6,888 nt of DNA from the NCBI GenBank assembly GCA_052148715.1, contig JBKQHQ010000049.1:1-6888 (forward strand), given 5' to 3'. Made by a program: the position numbers and the translations under genes. This document shows, one piece after another, positions 6,106-6,888 of this stretch; within the stretch, counting starts at the first letter, position 1; each line of letters begins with the position of its first letter. Source of the DNA: JBKQHQ01 sp052148715 (lineage in GTDB: Bacteria > Pseudomonadota > Alphaproteobacteria > Rhizobiales > Xanthobacteraceae). Below the pieces are notes generated by a model. The model had not been told where the DNA came from, did not search any database, and saw only the letters and a program-made list of their open reading frames with translations.

Positions 6106-6318
6106 TTTGAACTCCCATCAAAAGACGAGGACGAAACTTCGTTCCTGGATGCCAGAATGCCGTTTTGGCGCTTTGACAGCAATCCCGTTCGCCCCTATCG
6201 CAGCGAGTGACGCTCCCTGCATCGCGCCAGTCATGGGACTTGGGCGGATCGTCTCCAAGCGGGGCGACGCGCCGTACCGGTCCCGGCTGAACGCTCCCCT
6301 ACTGAGAAAGAGCAACAA
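6106..6318. other. Divergent intergenic region, relatively G+C-rich
   Basis: 213 bases separate two divergent genes. The middle (about 6150-6300) is richer in G+C than either flanking gene. Both strands are open across it (minus-strand frame 6118-6570, + strand frame 6002-6322), but those frames overlap the better-supported genes and are not called. A small inverted repeat CTTGG (6239-6243)/CCAAG (6255-6259) is present. It may be a remnant of an inserted element; none was identified. Confidence 0.45.
6173..6201 (+). promoter_or_regulatory. Candidate promoter for the HEPN-like gene
   Basis: A perfect -35 hexamer TTGACA (6173-6178) lies 17 bases before TATCGC (6196-6201), a poor -10 with three of six matches. 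The start would be near 6208, leaving a leader of about 110 bases. It is supported mainly by the exact -35 and spacing, and a closer promoter may be used instead. Confidence 0.3.
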
Positions 6319-6858
6319 ATGAACCCTCTTGAATGGTACACCTTTTTCACACTTGGAGTGGACTATTACATAGCCGGCAGGTACGCCGTTCTTGCTGGTC
6401 TCAACCCAGTAGCCGGGAATATCATCCATCATGCAATTGAGATGTTTCTCAAAGGTGGCCTTTCGAAAAAGGGACGGAGCCTGGACGATCTCAAAAATCG
6501 TTTCAGCCATAGGCTGCCTCGCATTTGGGAGGCTTTCAAATCGGAGTTTAAGGACCAATCGCTGGCCCAATTCGACAACATCGTCTCGTCTCTACATAAG
6601 TTTGAAGATATCAGGTATCCAGACCGGATCGTTAAGGACGGAATGCAATCCATAATCGGCATCACAAAACATAAATTCACAACCACATCCCGCCCGGAGC
6701 CGATGTATGAGCTATATCTTCAAGACATTGACTCCCTTGTTGGCCAAGTGTTCGCGACAGCAGGCGCCAATCCAAGAGCTTACCTTGACGGTATAATAAA
6801 GGCCGACGCGAAAAAATATCTCTTGGAAGACAATCAGGTAGCAAGCCTCACAGGCTAA
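6319..6858 (+). CDS. HEPN-like helical protein, function unknown
   Basis: A 179-residue, probably all-helical cytoplasmic protein. The segment YYIAGRYAVLAGLNPVAGN (16-34), the following HHAIEMFLKGGL (37-48), the FSHRLPRIWEAFK stretch (62-74) and the RYPD turn (99-102) resemble stand-alone HEPN-type proteins of alphaproteobacteria. HEPN domains are helical bundles, some of them RNases in toxin and defence systems. The catalytic R-x4-6-H signature is not present at any Arg-His pair, so an RNase activity is not supported. No nucleotidyltransferase (MNT) partner lies beside it within the window. The ATG at 6319 follows a purine-rich GAGAAAGAG Shine-Dalgarno region, and the stop is TAA at 6856. 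It is lower in G+C than the core genes, like its divergent neighbour, which suggests joint acquisition. The family call rests on recalled resemblance and is moderate. Confidence 0.6.
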   Translation: MNPLEWYTFFTLGVDYYIAGRYAVLAGLNPVAGNIIHHAIEMFLKGGLSKKGRSLDDLKNRFSHRLPRIWEAFKSEFKDQSLAQFDNIVSSLHKFEDIRYPDRIVKDGMQSIIGITKHKFTTTSRPEPMYELYLQDIDSLVGQVFATAGANPRAYLDGIIKADAKKYLLEDNQVASLTG

Positions 6859-6888
6859 CCATGCCCCGCGAAGGCTCCATAACCCCCG

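Noticed and set aside
6118..6570. 150-codon minus-strand frame over the start of the HEPN-like gene
   Set aside because: Its first part is antisense to the better-supported HEPN-like gene, and it ends only 12 bases before the secreted-protein start without convincing protein features.

Overview
The window reads as a chromosomal segment of an alphaproteobacterium, most likely of the Hyphomicrobiales (Rhizobiales). The reasons are high G+C in the core part, the gene order rpmH-rnpA-yidC, and YidC and L34 sequences of the rhizobial type. The genus cannot be fixed from this alone. A conserved core block in the middle is flanked by mobile-looking DNA at both ends.

Left end (1-201): the 3' terminus of a group II intron, with domains V and VI clearly foldable, on the + strand. 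Most of the intron, including any reverse transcriptase gene, lies outside the window. A short spacer with a nested palindrome separates it from the stop of yidC. Core block (202-2748, minus strand): a compact operon runs from a good sigma70-type promoter through rpmH (ribosomal protein L34), rnpA (RNase P protein) and yidC (membrane insertase), with an ATGA stop/start overlap between rnpA and yidC. These genes link ribosome assembly, tRNA 5' maturation and membrane-protein insertion.

Middle (2749-4853): a gene-free stretch of about 390 bases holds a candidate promoter whose -35 is centred in an inverted repeat. It is followed by an orphan membrane sensor histidine kinase on the + strand. The kinase carries an exact seven-residue tandem duplication in the helix leading to its phosphoacceptor His. 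Next comes a complete tRNA-Arg(ACG) with encoded CCA.

Right part (4854-6888): just past the tRNA the base composition falls sharply (for example 22 G+C of 60 in 5521-5580, against 38 of 60 in 4261-4320). The genes become unfamiliar: a minus-strand secreted, helix-rich protein of unknown function and a divergent + strand HEPN-like protein. This layout is what a genomic island inserted at a tRNA 3' end would give, but no integrase or second att copy is visible here. I found no CRISPR array, rRNA or complete transposase. The most unusual material is the divergent secreted/HEPN-like pair and the kinase heptad duplication. Neither proves a new system.
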